64,000 nucleotides of DNA from Aegilops tauschii subsp. strangulata (GCF_002575655.3 NC_053040.3:223338628-223402627), one strand, 5' to 3'. Positions 44,160-55,760 are shown, counted from the first letter of the stretch. The notes: a model not told the origin generated them from the sequence alone. Made by a program: numbers and translations.

Positions 44160-45420
44160 GACTCGAGTAGAGGTGAGTAGGAAATGAGATAAACAATACC
44201 AAGTTACCTTTTCCTAATGTTGAGGATGTATCGCGTTTCACTCAATGTGAGATGAAAGAATAGTGGAATTGGTACCGGACTTGTTCACTCACACCTATCA
44301 AGTAAAGCTTATGGAGTGGCTCGGTGAGGATAGTGGCACAAAAATTTGATGCAAAATGTTAGCAAGAGTCAATAATGTTGAAAGAGATTAACAAATTCGC
44401 AAGTGAAACAAGTAGACCAATAGCAAAGAATGGCACACGGAAACGCACACACGGATAGATAAATGGGGCCGTGCAACCAAGGAATGAGCACAAAATGTGG
44501 AGTCCACGGAAAACGCTCGTGTTGCACAACTCAAGAGAGACGCTAGCACGATTGCTCAATAGGCGGATACGACACTTGTGCACAACCTATAAGATGCAAA
44601 GATATATCAATGTCTATCCCAAGTATGCTATATATGTATGGTTCCCGGTGTTTGATCCAAGATGATCGGATATGACAATCTTATGTGCAATGTGGGATGA
44701 TGCTATGGCACTTGCTTACAAGTTTCTTTGCTCTCTCTTTTTGCTTAAAAGCTTATTCTTTTTTTTATATGGCCACAATGCGAAATGCACAAACCAAGAT
44801 AGCATTTGTGTATATGCGGGAACAATCTTGTGACACAAGGGATGATATGATGATACCAATATGATATGGTATGTATGCAATGGAAGGGTGGATCACTAAT
44901 GTGCACAAGTAACGTGGCCGGCAATACTCAAATGGCTAGTCTCGATAGGCAAGTAACGCAAAATGGGCTAGGGGTTATCAATGCAATGGCAAGGGGAATA
45001 TAAAATGGTGTCGTCGAGGTTACCGTCCTTAATGATGACGACCTCGTGGCGATGATGAGTGGTGTTGTTCTCGATGTCGAACCATCCCTAATTAGCCAAA
45101 ATACCTTAGGAAACGGAAAAAACCGCGAACTCAAAATCTCAAATGTCAAATGGTGGTAGCTGAAAGCGGTGGTGGTTGCGGAAGTATTGGTGGAAACCCG
45201 GTCAAAATGGGTTAAGGTGGCGGAAGGGTATGATGGGCTATACACTGTGTCGGAGTCGGAAGCACGGTCCCTAAGTAGCCGAAACACCTTAGGAGTCACA
45301 ACTCACAACACAAATAAAATTGGGTTAAGTTGGGGTGTTGGAAGTGTATGGTGGGCAAGCCTACGCGAAAGTGGTGGTGGTGGTTGATGAAGAAGCAACC
45401 GTCCCTAAGTAGCCGAAATA
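44160..45420 (-). other. Element D untranslated leader, gag-proximal part
   Basis: This is non-coding sequence upstream of gag. It contains at least two degenerate copies of a CCCTAA(G/T)TAGCCGAAA-CCTTAGGA motif (near 45085 and 45268); a third copy (near 45402) leads into the 141-bp repeats. A T-rich tract lies at 44757-44767. No coding sequence was recognised. Confidence 0.5.
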
Positions 45421-45702
45421 CCTTAGGAGACTCAAGTCACAACTCAAACAACCACATATGCAATGGGGATCAAAATGGGTTAGGTTGCGGAAGTCGGTGG
45501 TGGTAATGCGGATGATATGGTGGGGCCTAGGAAAACTTGCCAAATTTTAGAAAATATGACACCTTAGGAGACTCAAGTCACAACTCAAACAACCACATAT
45601 GCAATGGGGATCAAAATGGGTTAGGTTGCGGAAGTCGGTGGTGGTAATGCGGATGATATGGTGGGGCCTAGGAAAACTTGCCAAATTTTAGAAAATATGA
45701 TG
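45421..45702. repeat. Perfect 141-bp tandem duplication in the leader of element D
   Basis: The unit starting CCTTAGGAGACTCAAGTCAC at 45421 is repeated from 45562 with no difference seen over 141 bp. Identity of the two units implies a recent tandem duplication. The region just upstream carries older, diverged units of the same kind. Confidence 0.92.
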
Positions 45703-46290
45703 GAGTCAAATGATGTTGGAGGTATTTTTGTGGGATTGGGAATGTCAATATCTTCAAAACGAGCTAAAGAACGTCAAAAACGGACTCCAAATGAATTAGT
45801 TATGGCCAATACAAGAATTCAGCCGAGTCGGCGTCAGGGTTACCCGGACATCCGGGAGTAGGTCCGGATGGTCCGGGTTCGTCAACGGGATTTCTGTCAT
45901 GTCTCGTGTGGGGCGTCCGGACATCCGGGAGATGGTCCAGCTGATCCGGATGATCCGGGAGCACTTCCGGATGATCCGGGCAGGTCAAACTGCTCGGGAT
46001 TTCCTCTCGGGGACGAATTTTTGGGCGGAAATGGGGGATTTTCGGGGCAAAATTGAGGAGATTTCGTGGATGGAAGATGGGGAAACTTGGGGAGATGCTA
46101 GATCCACTCGAAACTAAGCAAATCCATGGATCAAAATCAACAAAACATCATCAAAACCAACAAATCACAAAAAAAATTGAGGCTATTTTTGGTGGGGATT
46201 TTCGAAATTGGGACAAAATCAACAAAGCTAGGCTAGAAAACAAAGGGGTAGGGGCTCCAAATTCGTGATCAACCTTGCTCTGATCCAAGA
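45703..46290 (-). other. Element D leader next to the 5' LTR, with palindrome cluster and primer binding site
   Basis: Around 45840-45985 are several CCGGATGATCCGG-type and CCGGACATCCGG-type motifs like those in the LTR. Next to the LTR, on the minus strand, is TTGGATCAGAGC (46277-46288). It resembles the initiator-Met tRNA primer site TGGTATCAGAGC and is the likely primer binding site. No coding sequence was seen. Confidence 0.55.
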
Positions 46291-47252
46291 TGATGTAGGG
46301 TGGAACCCTATACGGCCGATCTTTCACGAAAGAAGCGGATCCCAACTAAGAACACGATGAACACGGGGAAGAACGGAGGGAAATCACAAGGGGAAAAACT
46401 CAAGAACAAGTCCAATCACACATCCACTAGACAATCAAACACACAAGATCCACAAGGTACATGAACAACAAAGGGAAAGATACAAGGTACGGTTCATCTC
46501 CATGAGGAGGTCTTGAATCCACGAGGGGATCTTCCCGTGAGGGGTCTTGAATCCAAGGTGGATCTTCTCCGTAGAGGCCGCGGTCTCTCTCGTGGAGTAG
46601 ATCTGTAATGGATGAGCAAAGCTCTATCTCTAATGAGCTACTACTCTGCTAACCCTAGAAAGGAGGTGGATGAGGTCTATTTATAGCCCAAGGGGCGAAG
46701 GGGTAAGTGAGGGGGCGAATGGGTACACGGGCCTCGGCCCAAGTCATGCGCGTAGGCAAGGCCGGATGATCCGGACGGGGTCTCGGATGATCCAGGCGTC
46801 GGGGATCCAGATGATCCGGACGGAGTCCCGAATGATTCGACTTCAGGTGAAACCTTCGGGTGTCTTCGGCGCAGATAGTCGGACGATCCGGGGAAGGGTC
46901 CGGATGATCCGGCTGAGCCCGGATGATCCGGACGGCGATCCGGATGTCCGGCCTCGCTCCAGCAGCCGCTCCGTCTTCTTCTTCTCCTTTCTTCCGTCTT
47001 CTCTTCCACGCTTCCCTCGCGGACGGTGTAGTCGTTCCTTGGCGCTTGCACTTCTCCTCAACATCCATGAAGCTCTGACAATACCTATGCATGCACACGG
47101 GAGGAGTGTCAAGTAGTATACCATCCTCGAGAGGGTCAAGTGAACACGTGTAAAGGAGATGATTCACCTTTGTGTATGTGAAGTAGATGTCTCACGTGTC
47201 ACTTGCCAAATGGACTCTTGACATGGTGATGTCCGTAGGATGCTCCGCATCA
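46291..47252 (-). repeat. Element D 5' LTR (intact, 962 bp)
   Basis: It is bounded by TGATGTAGGG and CCGCATCA, followed by the target duplication CCAAC. On the minus strand CTATAAATAG (46686-46677) is a good TATA box, placing the transcript start a little further left. It carries an array of CCGGATGATCCGG palindromes. A 170-codon frame (47167-46655) reads the array as PDHP-type repeats. Confidence 0.9.
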
Positions 47253-47257
47253 CCAAC

Positions 47258-48800
47258 CATGCTATGCAAATTATTACAGGCTATGTCGGGTTTCATGATG
47301 TAGCATAGATGAATGGAACTAAATCCTCTAAGTGGGTGTTATGAGCAAGAACTTACCACTATCCATTGCTCGAATTGTGCCCACCTCGCCTTGTTTGTTG
47401 GATGCCTGTTGTTTAACAATGAAATCTTGTTATTGAACTAGGGCTTCCTTCATTTGCTGCATATATGTCCGCTGTTCAAGCAAGGTTTCTTGCGCCTTCG
47501 CCAGCAATCTAATTTCTTCTTCCATGAGGGGCTACAATATGTCATCGCAAGAAGGTATCATCATTGCAATGCAAACATGCAATCACGTGGAAGATCAATG
47601 AAGCAGAACATACCAACATATTGGCATGTTCCTCCTTGAATTGGTTAAGCATCTCCACCACAGGTTGTGGGGATGCTCTATAGTAGGTGCTGAGCTTATC
47701 CTCTTAGCACACACTTTGAAGAGTTTAGGAACATTGTCCTTAGAGATGAAACCATTGCCAAGCCATAACCGACCTTTCAACTAGCCTTCTCACGACAAGA
47801 CAACAACCTCAACGTCGAGATCGTGTGAGCTCGAATCAGACGACCCATGTACCTCCTTGAACTTCATCTTGTATCCATCCACCCTCGTCTTGGCTCTTGG
47901 GTTGATCCACTGCTCACGCTCAATGTTCGGATCCCGCTCCTTCACCATGTCGGTGGCACATAATGCCGTGAAGGTATTGAGGTTCTTGCCGGCGGTTCTT
48001 TTCTGCAAGAGAAATCAACAAGATCCATAAAGGGACTCCCGTGCATAAAGAAATAATTTGAAGGCAAGGAACGAATGGTATTGCTTACCCTCTTATGCAC
48101 AACACCACATAGGGTGAGGCTGCCTTGAAGGTGTGGTGGACCACCCATCATGGGTCGCCGCCTCACTGCATCCTTCTTCTTCGCCTTGTACTCCTTGCTT
48201 GTCCACCTCTCCACAATCTTCCTATATCAAGGCATCTTGTCTACAGGCCACCTAGAAATGACCTAAGTACACAATATACATTGTGAGCATATGAAAGTAA
48301 GTGACAGTCATCTAGGCAAGAGTAACTAAATAGTACCTACCTTAAAGTACCGCGCACAGCTGAGATGCACTTTTCGTGCTAGCTTAGGATAGTGTTCTTG
48401 TGTTTCATCATATACTTGATCAAACATCTGATGCTCTCTGCATTTGCCTTCTCATTCTTACCCTCGGAGCAAGTAGAGAAATCCTACAAGCGTGCATAAA
48501 GGCACAAAAGACAAAGTAATCAGAGCAATAATTTTGAAGCTTGGCATATTGACTAATCTAGTAAGAAAGAAACTTACCCAAAATTCTTTTATCACCCGTG
48601 TGGCGAGGTTCCTGTGCTCAGGATCGAGAGCATTTTTGAAATAACCCCATGACCAAGTTGGCTCCTGGGGACCATTTGGCATGGTGACCATGCCAGGGTA
48701 ATATTCCATGCAAAGACAATCAATGATGTTGCTTTCCAGGCGTTCCAGCCATCGGGTCCAAGAGCATCGAAAGCCCTCCACAATGAAAAAACAAGTCAAT
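47258..48800 (-). pseudogene. CACTA-associated gene fragment (Transposase_24/En-Spm type)
   Basis: Minus-strand pieces in order are: YYPGMVTMPNGPQEPTWSWG and LATRVIKEFW (48,580-48,700); RWTSKEYKAKKKDAVRRRP and GPPHLQGSLTLCGVVHKR (48,093-48,210); then TAGKNLNTFTALCATD onward (48,002-47,790) and GRLWLGNGFISKDNVP (about 47,770-47,720); then a coiled-coil-like stretch. A clean intron, donor GTAAGC near 48,089 and acceptor CTTGCAG near 48,004, separates two exons. This layout matches the accessory protein gene of grass CACTA transposons. In-frame stops near 47,790 show decay. The fragment continues across element D into 9680-9934. Confidence 0.65.
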
Positions 48801-48884
48801 AAGTATGTGCTCCTAAACTTGTCAATAATTTGTCATCAATTTGTCAATTTTCTAGCAAACCTGGTAGCTTGTCTCGAAAGGGCG

Positions 48885-50290
48885 TCGCTCGGCTCCTACT
48901 GCTTTTCGTCGCCCTGCTGTCAATGTGTGATGTCCTCCTCCGGTGTGGCTGAGAGAGGAGTTTTCAGTGCCTCTATCGAGGTCATCGGGCATACTCCTAG
49001 AGGGATCCAATTTGATGCACGGATTGCCTTCGATCCGGCCAGATCGCCCGCTTCTGTCGTGCTAAGAAGCCTGTCCACCAAGCTTTGCCATTCCAACGTC
49101 CTGCTCCATCGCCTGCATCCATCGGTGATGTCTCCATGCCAGATGTGCAGTTCCAGTCTATGTGGGTTGAGAAAGTCGGGTTGGCGGAGGAGACCGAGAT
49201 GCTTCGCACTAAGCTTTGTGACTGCCTTACGCGAGTCGGGAGTGTTTTGGGGAGGGCGGAGGCCGCTCTCGCCAAACTAGAGGTGGTGCCAGACGTGTCT
49301 TCGCTGCAGGAGCTTCAGATTGGGGTTGTGCCTGATATGCCCCTACTGCCCGAGATCCTGGTTGGCTCTGCCTATTGTCGAGGTCTCTCGCCTTGTGCTA
49401 CATCTTGTCGGTTGTCGTTGCGTGTCGTGCCGATTGCTTATGGGAGTGAAGCTGTTGTCGAGGTCGTGGCTCCGGTGCTGTAGATTATGCGTGAGCTGCA
49501 GAAGATTTGTGGGGAGCCCATTTCGCCTATTTTGATGGTGCTTCCTAAGGAGATGATGCCGACTGTGACCCCACCACCATAGTTGAAGCCCATTCAGCCG
49601 CTTGCCATTGTGGACCGTGGAGGTTTGGATGCTGCTATTGCTCTCTCACCTGAGCTTGTTGGCCAGGTGGCGTTTGTGGGTGCCGAGGATGATGAGGTAG
49701 GTGCTTTGGCACCTAATTCTAAGGCGCCAAAGCCCATCGGGTCGCCCATCTTTGACCGTGATGCTATGTTGGCACATATTGATGAGGCGGTCTTTGAAAA
49801 AAGCTTGGTGGCTTGGTCGCCTCCTTCGAGGCAGCCTGTCCTCGGTTTGGCAAGGCAATTGCTTGCCTCCTAGCAGAGGAGGTTTCTACGGGCAAAATAA
49901 AGAAGGTGAAGAAGGTTCTCAGGATCATAGGCAAGAAGAGTGGCACCATTGGTAAGGCGTCAACGGCTCCTTAACGAGGATACTCAATCCCTTCGTGCTC
50001 CATCTCCGACTAGCTCTTCTCCGTGGATTTGGTGGCGTTCGATGTATTCAACCTTGCTTTCGTTGAGGTTTTTTTAGACATAGAAGTGCGAGGGCTCGTG
50101 GTTGTTACATGTTATATATGTTTGTCGGGTTGAACATGAGGCCATCGAGTTTGTTTCTTAGCGAGTAGTCCACATGTGGTATATATGTATCAGTTTGCGC
50201 CTAGTTTTCTGTTAATTAACCGGGCAATTCTCTTCTTCTTAATAGAAAAATTGTGTCATTTCTTATCAAAGGTCATGTCGAATTTAAAAA
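48885..50290 (+). pseudogene. LINE ORF1-like remnant with CCHC zinc knuckles
   Basis: Decayed zinc knuckles can be read in adjacent frames: FQCLYRGHRAYS near 48965, then CTDCLRSGQIARFC near 49017 with the His replaced by Gln. These are followed by KKPVHQALPFQRPAPSP and a coiled-coil-like helix (EETEMLRTKLCDCL). The frame then runs with stops at about 49481 and 49580 to SPIFDRDAMLAHIDEAVF. Knuckles followed by such helices are typical of ORF1 of plant L1-type LINEs. The 3' part (about 50000-50290) is non-coding and ends in an A-rich stretch. No ORF2 follows, so the copy is internally deleted or is a non-autonomous derivative. Confidence 0.55.
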
Positions 50291-50327
50291 AAATTACATT
50301 CTAACTTTCTTCCTTACATAATGCATA

Positions 50328-50499
50328 CTCCCTCCTTTCCGGTTTATAGGGCTCAAATCTGAAATCTCATCAACCAAGGCACATGATGAGTGGAGGAATG
50401 TATCTTGTACTTTACAAAACTAACCAAACTAAATTGATGCATTAATTGGGATTAATTGCACTGCATGCATGCTTGGCCACTAGAAGAGTACTAGTATTA
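50328..50499 (+). mobile_element. Truncated mariner-type MITE
   Basis: It begins CTCCCTCCTTTCCGGTTTAT after TA (50326-50327) and matches the first half of the intact copy at 5906-6218. It breaks off near GAGTA at about 50489, just before the Harbinger MITE. The other half is not found after 63845, so the loss is separate from that insertion. Confidence 0.8.
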
Positions 50500-50715
50500 G
50501 AGGGTGCTTGGATACGTTTTAGTCCCATGACTAAAAGTAGTGGGACTAAAACTTGCTAGCCTCATCCATGCTTGGATCCAAATACTAAAGAGACTAAAAT
50601 CAAGTTAATGAGCATTTATTATCCTCCAAACCCTCCAATCCAGAACTCGCCTGTGTTAAAGGAGAGGAGTTAAATGAGGAAAGAGAGGACTAATCCACAT
50701 TTTAGTAGGGGTACC
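50500..50715. mobile_element. Harbinger/Tourist-type MITE, left part
   Basis: It starts with the inverted repeat GAGGGTGCTTGGAT, preceded by TTA (50497-50499). Inside are AGTCCCATGACTAAAA-type internal repeats. Element B interrupts it after GTACC (50711-50715). The right part is 63716-63845; together about 346 bp. Confidence 0.88.
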
Positions 50716-51233
50716 TGTCGTGGAATTGTCACGGCAGATGTCCTCGTGCAAGGACTTAGTCGTGGAGCCATCGCAGCTAGGAAGCTTAAAGGGGTTAAAC
50801 GGGACAAAGGACACGAGGATTATACTGGTTCGGCCCCTTACGGTGAAGGTAAAAGCCTACGTCCAGTTGAGGTGGTATTACTTAGGGTTTCGATGACCAG
50901 GAGCTAAACCGCTCTGCTTGGTTATCGATCTGTTGTCTCTTGTCCTCAACCGCCGCCGGGTCGTCCCTTTATATAGAGAGGTTGACGCCCGGCGGCTCTC
51001 AGAGTCCCGGCCGGCTTATACAGTGTCCGGCTCGGACTCTTAACTACTCTTGCCTTACACTACAAGTCTTGCCATAACGGCGGTTTATCACTACGGGCCT
51101 TAAGCCGCCTCCGGGTCTTAAGCCCATTATTGAACTGCCATCGTCAAGCTTGGTACTGGGCTTCACGTGATGATCATTATGACGTAACCCGGCCCCTCCT
51201 GGGCGGGTGACTCTAATGGTTATATCCTCAACA
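50716..51233 (-). repeat. Element B 3' LTR
   Basis: It runs from TGTCGTGGAATTG to ATCCTCAACA on the plus strand. It is nearly identical to the LTR at 63192-63710. The sequence next to it (ATTAGGCCCCAGATTG) is the reverse of the tract found next to the 3' LTR of A. Confidence 0.94.
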
Positions 51234-51518
51234 TTAGGCCCCAGATTGATTTGAACCGGTTCATGTCAATCTTCAATACCCTTAAGAGAAAATCTTTCAG
51301 CTTCTGGTTGTGCGAAGGTTATGACCCGCCGTGACGTCATCTTCTGGATTCTTGGTAACCCGCCATGACGTCATCTTCCATTAAATTCAATTTTTTTTAT
51401 TCTGTCATATCCCAACGGATCTTATCTTAATGACCATCCCGAGAATCGAGGCGTTTCTGCGGCAAGATCATCATGTCTTCAGTCTCCTCGTTTCTCGCGC
51501 CCATTTACCAGCCGGCCC
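51234..51518. other. Region between the B 3' LTR and the antisense promoter
   Basis: No gene is present. It contains direct repeats around ATGACGTCATCTTC (near 51335 and 51366) that are also present in element A (GATGACGTCACG, near 36941 and 36975). These TGACGTCA palindromes are CRE/TGA-type factor sites, just upstream of the antisense TATA box. Confidence 0.5.
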
Positions 51519-51528
51519 TTATAAATAG
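51519..51528 (+). promoter_or_regulatory. TATA box of the element B antisense gene
   Basis: TTATAAATAG lies about 180 bp upstream of the 5'-UTR intron donor, as in element A, and is followed by GGCCCAGCCCG. Palindromic TGACGTCA sites lie 150-190 bp upstream. Confidence 0.7.
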
Positions 51529-51703
51529 GCCCAGCCCGTAAGCCTTCGTCACTCTTCTCAATCCATCGTCTTCCTCCTCTGACGCCCCAGAGCCCGAGCT
51601 CCGCCGCCGCCGTCGCGCCCCTCGTCTTCATCAACCTCGGCCGCTGCATCACCCTGAGTCGGTCCAGAGAAACGGCGGCGACCTCCGCTGCTCATCGGCA
51701 CCA

Positions 51704-52274
51704 GTAAATCTTTGCTACCCCATACAATAGATTCGCATTAGGGTTCCATGTTTCTTCCCTGTTCTTCGTAGTTTCATCTCGGTTTCTTCACAGTTCCTCC
51801 ACCGAGGTTCCTTTTGATCCGAAAATGGCACAAAATTCATGCGGTAGTAGTTTCTCACCCATTTTTATGCTAGCAGATCCCTCTTGCCCGCAAAAAGACC
51901 TCATTTAGAGCTTATGAACTTCTCTGTATCAGTTTTTAGGTCTAGAATTTTTTTCTTTCTAGACGATCGTTTGATCCAAAATAATCCCTGCAATATGTGA
52001 AACTTGTTTGTGCAACACTTAGACAAAAAACTGCATCTATTAGCCATGGCGGCTCATATCGCCGGCTTAAAAGAGGCCATGCTTTGTGAAATTTCCGGCT
52101 CATTCATAATAGAGTTTTAAACAACTTGAATTACTTATGATATCCACAGCGGCTTAGATAACCCGACACAATTAGCCATATATCATTAGGCCCCTTCATA
52201 AGCCGCCATCTTGAATACTGAACTGAAATCTTCCTCCGGCTTAAATTTGAACCGGAAATTTTCTTTTGTCATAG
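51704..52274 (+). other. 5'-UTR intron of the element B antisense gene
   Basis: The donor CACCA|GTAAAT and acceptor TTTTGTCATAG|GC enclose 571 bp before the start codon. The acceptor sequence and intron size match element A (602 bp). The interior is T-rich, like a plant intron. Confidence 0.65.
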
Positions 52275-52290
52275 GCTTCCGTCTTTCACA

Positions 52291-55200
52291 ATGCCGCCCA
52301 AGGCTCCCAAGGCACCCATTACGTGCAACTGGGTGAGATCCAACGTTACTGATAATACCTTAGATGACTTCGTGAAAACGGGTTACCTACCTAAGAAGGA
52401 CGTCATGTCCTATCGTGCCCCTGACCCGTCCGAAGAAAGACCTCAACCAAAAGACGGAGAGGTTGTTATATTTGCTGATCACATGAGCCGGGGTTTTGCA
52501 CCTCCCGGCTAATTCTTTAGAGATGTTCTGCACTTTTTCGATCTACGACCTCAAGACATTGGACCCAATTCCGTGTCGAACATTTGTAACTTCCAAGTGT
52601 TCTGTGAGGTGTACCTTGGAGAAGAGCCCAGCCTACTGCTCTTTAGGGAGCTGTTTTATCTGAATCGCCAGAACGAGTGTGCCAACGAGCCTAGCTTGGA
52701 ACTTGGCGGAGTTTCAATCCAACGACGGAGAGATTGTCTCTTTCCTTATGCTGAGCCGCCAAGCCACCCAAAAGATTGGAACCAGACATGGTTCTACTGC
52801 CGGGACACCTCTCCGGCTAACGAGAACCCTCTGCCCGGCTTTCGCGCCTTGCGTCTGGAATCAAATCACCCCCTGCCAGACAAATTATCTCAAGCTGAGC
52901 GTCAACCACTTATCCCCACCGTCAACAAAATCAAAGCTCTTCTGGGAAACGGCCTTAACGGCGTTGATCTGGTCCGGGTCTGGATTGCTTGGCGGGTGAT
53001 CCCTCTAAGCCGCCGCCCCGGCTTAATGTGTGACTACACGGGCCGGAAGGATGACCCTCTTCGGCATAGTCCCAACGACTTACCTGAGGACGTCGTTGAT
53101 GACATGACCAAGTCCCTTCTGAACGAGAGCTTAGCAAATTGCGGGAGGACAGGCTTAAGTCCCTTCTGCAAAGCTAACCCGGCTCCGGCGGTAAACTACT
53201 GATCTGAACACCTTACTTTCCATTTTAACAATTTTTGTCTTAACTTCAAGAAACCTTTGTTGTATTGTTCAGGCTAATGATAAGTTCTGGAAGGTCAGGT
53301 ATGACCATGAGGCTGCTAAAAAAGCCAGGAAGGTTAAAAAAGCCGCCAGGAGAGCCGCTCCCCGCAAGAAGGGGAGTAAGCCTAGCGCCTCAGACCTGCT
53401 TCACCTGGATGACACCTCCGAGTCAGAGGTAACCCTTGATTCTTAGGCTTTTCTTTTGTTTTTTGTTTGTTTTTAACCACCTTATTGACACTGATTATCA
53501 GCAGGAGGATACCGGAGCGAGTAACCCGGTGATTGAAGAGGTAACTATACTTTCCTCCGACTCGGAGCCCTTGCCAAGGTTGAAAGTCCGAAGAGTAACC
53601 CGGAAAGTAAGATTTTCACATCCTTTAGCTTATCAAGATCCTCAATTTCTTTTGAAGCGACAGATTAATGAGAGCCGGAGGCAAACCCGGACCAACAAGG
53701 ACGCAGACCTCTCCTCCGACTTACCTCAAGCATCAAGGAAGCGCCGGACCGAGGTTATCTCCAACTTATATCCTTTTCATCCTTTGGGGGGCGTCACTCG
53801 TCAACCACTCAATTCTTCTGATTCAAACTATCAGGAAACTTCACCTTCCTCCGGTGACTCCATGCAATCTAACTTGCCGGCTTTCAAGACCGCACCCGGG
53901 TAATGATGATCAGCTTATTTTGTGCTTATCTTACTCATGTTTTTGCACTAACCTTTTGACTTTCAGTGCACAAGCAAAGCCCAGCAAGAGGGCAAAGAAA
54001 AGTAAACCGGTCGAAGAGCCGGTCTTGACTGAACCCAACGCCTCTGCCTCTGAGCCGCCGTCTGCGCCAGCTCCAGAAACCACCACCGCCCCATCTGACG
54101 AGCAAGTTATGGAGGGTTCTGATAACCCGGAGATCCCCAGCCCGGCTCACCCGGATGACCCGGATGTGGTAATTACCCGGACCGAATTTGTTGAACCGGG
54201 AAGACCCACCGTGCTGGCTAAGTGCTCTGCTAAGGAGGAACTTCTGGAACGCCGCAGAGCCAGGCTGGACATTACTAACTATGCCAATCTGAGCATTGGA
54301 GATATTGTCGCTGGTTATATTGGTCAAGTACACAACAGCCGGGACCTGGAAATTGACATGGTGAAGCAGATACAGCAAAAATCTGAGGTACAACTCTCTT
54401 GCTTACTCCATAGTCATCCTTACCATGCTAGCCCCCAAGTCTATTACTTATGATAGAATACGTTGTAGACTTAATACCGGCTTACTTGGTAACACTCAAG
54501 GGCCGGGTTAAACAGCCTATGTGAACCGGTCTTTTACCTTATGTTTTAATCAAGTAGTTGAGCAACTTTGCACATTAGCCCCCAAGTGCCGAGTACCTTT
54601 GCCTGCAAAGTGCTCGGGACTTACTCTCATGAACCGGCACTGTAGATAAAGCCTTTCAGCATACATTAGTCCCCAAGTACCAAGTGTCTTTGCTTGCAAA
54701 GTGCTTGGGACTTAATATTGCATTATAATCACCTGAACTGTAACCCGGAATTTGTACAGGCCGCCTGTAAGAAATTTGAATCGGAAATCTCTGATTTGAA
54801 GAACCGGTTGAAGACCCAGGAAAGTGAAACCCACAAAGCCAACTCCAAATTTGAACTCAGTGTATCTGCACAAGAGAGACTGAAGAAAAAATTTGAAGCA
54901 GAAAGGAAAGCCTGGGCAGATGAAAAAGCTGCTTTACTCAGCCGGGCTGAACAGGCGGAGGCCACTCTTACTGAGAGAACCGCCGAGCTGTCCGGCTTAA
55001 AACGCCATGTCTCTCAGATGGTCTCCGCAATCTTTGGTAAATTTCTAATCGGTTTACATCATTTAGTTCCCAGAAACATTTCAATTGCCAACAGCTCACT
55101 TGTCTTTGTAATGCAGGTCCCAGGAGTTCCAACCTCAACCAGAGCATGCTGACCAAGCTGAAGGCGGTTTACACTTTGGTGGAGCAACTTTACACCGGGT

Positions 55201-55760
55201 CCCAACGTGCTTTAGCCGTTGTGGCTCTGTCCAATGAAGTTCCCACTCACCTGGCAGATGTACTCAGGCGGCTTAACGTACTTCCTCAGCGCTTCCAAGA
55301 GCTGAGACGGGCTTCTGCAAGAGCCGGAGCTATAGCTGCTCTGAGCCGGGCCAAGGCGTTTCTACCAGAGCTAGACCCGGCCGACATCGCTCTTGGATAC
55401 CCCAGCCTGAAGGAAGACGGCACCCCCTTTGACCAGAAAGACTTCGCCGCCTGTGTGAAGAGCGTGCGCCCGGTGGCCACCTTGATTGGGAATGACACAG
55501 ACCTTACCAAGTATCAGTCGGGCTATGACGCGGAAAATCAGAGGATCCCAACTCCACACTATGAAGCAGTCAGCCTGATCCCTCCGACTCGTAAGCATAC
55601 CTTCGCTCCAGAAGTTGACCTGGCCGGGTTAATTGATGATGAGGCTCAATTTGAAGCCTTGAGTGGCATTGACTGGAAATCATCAACCTTCCAGGTCATG
55701 GAAACAGCCGGAGGAGCGGAGAGGGATGAACCGGGAGCTTCAACCCAACAAGCACTTTGA
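52291..55760 (+). pseudogene. Element B antisense gene, six coding exons, one in-frame stop
   Basis: Exons are 52291-53190, 53273-53428, 53505-53899, 53967-54387, 54760-55036 and 55117-55760. Splice sites are all GT-AG and the reading frame is maintained across every junction, giving 930 codons. The only lesion seen is TAA at 52510-52512 in exon 1. Exon 1 carries the 'putative gypsy-type transposon' domain (VSNICNFQVFCEVYLGEEPS). Exon 2 is basic (KKARKVKKAARRAAPRKK), a possible nuclear localisation signal. Exon 5 is a coiled coil. Exon 6 (214 codons) is about 87% identical in protein to element A over the 204 residues compared. Exons 3, 5 and 6 have exactly the same length in both elements (395, 277 and 644 nt). 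The product is unknown and could bind nucleic acid or gag. Confidence 0.87.

Larger units (their letters stand above)
9940..47252 (-). mobile_element. Element D: gag-only (non-autonomous) Gypsy-like LTR retrotransposon, about 8.6 kb without nested DNA
   Basis: Both ends are LTRs beginning TGATGTAGGG on the plus strand and ending GCTCCGC(A/T)TCA, flanked by the 5-bp duplication CCAAC (9935-9939, 47253-47257). Coding is on the minus strand, so the right LTR (46291-47252) is the 5' LTR. The internal region holds a gag domain and then long reading frames rich in Cys, His and Met. No reverse transcriptase, RNase H or integrase was found anywhere in it. Element C is inserted into the left (3') LTR. 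The element must depend on enzymes from another retrotransposon. Confidence 0.9.

Noticed and set aside
46655..47167. 170-codon frame in the D LTR as an independent gene
   Set aside because: It is built from the palindrome array and lies within the LTR; reported only as a curiosity of the array.
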